From positions 1-11,750 of the forward strand of contig DAOWKH010000073.1 of assembly GCA_030639955.1 (NCBI GenBank): DNA of 11,750 bases. Direction: 5' to 3'. The notes below the pieces were generated by a model. It ran no database searches. It saw nothing but the letters and a program-made list of their open reading frames with translations, and was not told where the DNA came from. The DNA is from Candidatus Omnitrophota bacterium (GTDB lineage: Bacteria > Omnitrophota > 4484-213). The position numbers and the translations under genes are program-made. Of the stretch, positions 11,509 to 11,750 are shown one piece after another (position 1 is the stretch's first letter; each line of letters begins with the position of its first letter).

Positions 11509-11750
11509 ATGGCAAAAATATTACATGTTTTCAATTCAATCAATCGCTTAAGAGAGCGATATTATATTGCGTCTGTCGGTAAGCAGTCGCTTCTGAAATT
11601 ATTGAGTGAAGCGGAGGTTGCCGAGCAAGTGTATAACTCCAACGCCATTGAGAACAGCACTCTCACTCTTGAAGAAACAGAGAAAATCCTTTTGCAAATA
11701 AATTTAGACAGATACATCACTGAAAGAGAAATTTTTGAAGCAAAAAACCT
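11509..11750 (+). CDS. N-terminal part of a second class II Fic family protein (cut by window end)
   Basis: Eighty complete codons are visible from the ATG at 11509, and the frame continues past the window. The text YNSNAIENSTLTLEETEKIL (42-61) matches the class II inhibitory helix: the [ST]xxxE[GN] motif is SNAIEN at 44-49 with Glu48. It parallels YHSNAIEGNRMTIKETEKAF of the Fic protein at 9156-10055. Unlike that protein it has no N-terminal helix-turn-helix and reaches the motif after about 43 residues. The catalytic HxFxxGNGRxxR would lie beyond the window, so activity cannot be judged. The call rests on the inhibitory helix and its flanks only. Confidence 0.75.
   Translation, partial: MAKILHVFNSINRLRERYYIASVGKQSLLKLLSEAEVAEQVYNSNAIENSTLTLEETEKILLQINLDRYITEREIFEAKN

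Noticed and set aside
1..11750. CRISPR array, transposase or defence operon
   Set aside because: I saw no regularly spaced direct repeats, no transposase or integrase motif and no recognised effector set beyond the two Fic proteins.

Overview
The window is a bacterial chromosome segment in which every gene I can support lies on the + strand. It is tightly packed, often with ATGA-type or few-base overlaps. Overall it is AT-leaning, broken by short GC-rich palindromes. A Mur/FtsW peptidoglycan set plus a periplasmic cyclophilin point to a walled bacterium with an exported compartment. Short spacers, TTG starts, weak Shine-Dalgarno sites and palindromic elements inside genes would suit a deep-branching uncultured lineage (for example an Omnitrophota-like group). 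That placement is a guess, because nothing here is diagnostic.

Layout. Positions 1-292 hold a 52-residue coiled-coil-like protein between two hairpins; the second hairpin covers the ribosome binding site of trpC. Positions 293-2040 hold an isolated trpC and an overlapping macro-domain/Nudix fusion. Positions 2083-6616 form a wall/division block, ftsW-murG-murC-murB. Palindromic elements sit twice inside murG, and a 151-bp multi-hairpin element separates murC from murB. Positions 6607-8556 carry a patatin-like phospholipase, a membrane-anchored alpha/beta hydrolase and a 68-residue four-cysteine protein, all overlapping or nearly so. Positions 8613-9056 hold an OsmC-family protein preceded by another palindromic element. 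Positions 9074-10055 hold a strong consensus promoter with overlapping operator-like repeats, driving an HTH-Fic protein. Positions 10132-11292 hold an exported peptidyl-prolyl isomerase, a DUF192 protein and a DUF167/YggU protein. Positions 11293-11508 are a small gap with a possible gene remnant, followed by a promoter and the start of a second Fic protein that runs off the window.

How the parts fit. FtsW, MurG, MurC and MurB form one wall-synthesis operon, although MurB and MurG each lack a segment normally found in their family. The patatin and the alpha/beta hydrolase are probably co-transcribed lipid or ester hydrolases. The two Fic proteins both carry the class II self-inhibitory motif. 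The first has an N-terminal helix-turn-helix and a promoter full of inverted repeats, so it looks autoregulated. The most unusual signals are the palindromic elements placed in frame in murG loops, the Fic promoter/operator, the loss of the catalytic-arginine segment in MurB, and the hairpin covering the trpC ribosome binding site. I did not find a clear new multi-gene defence system.
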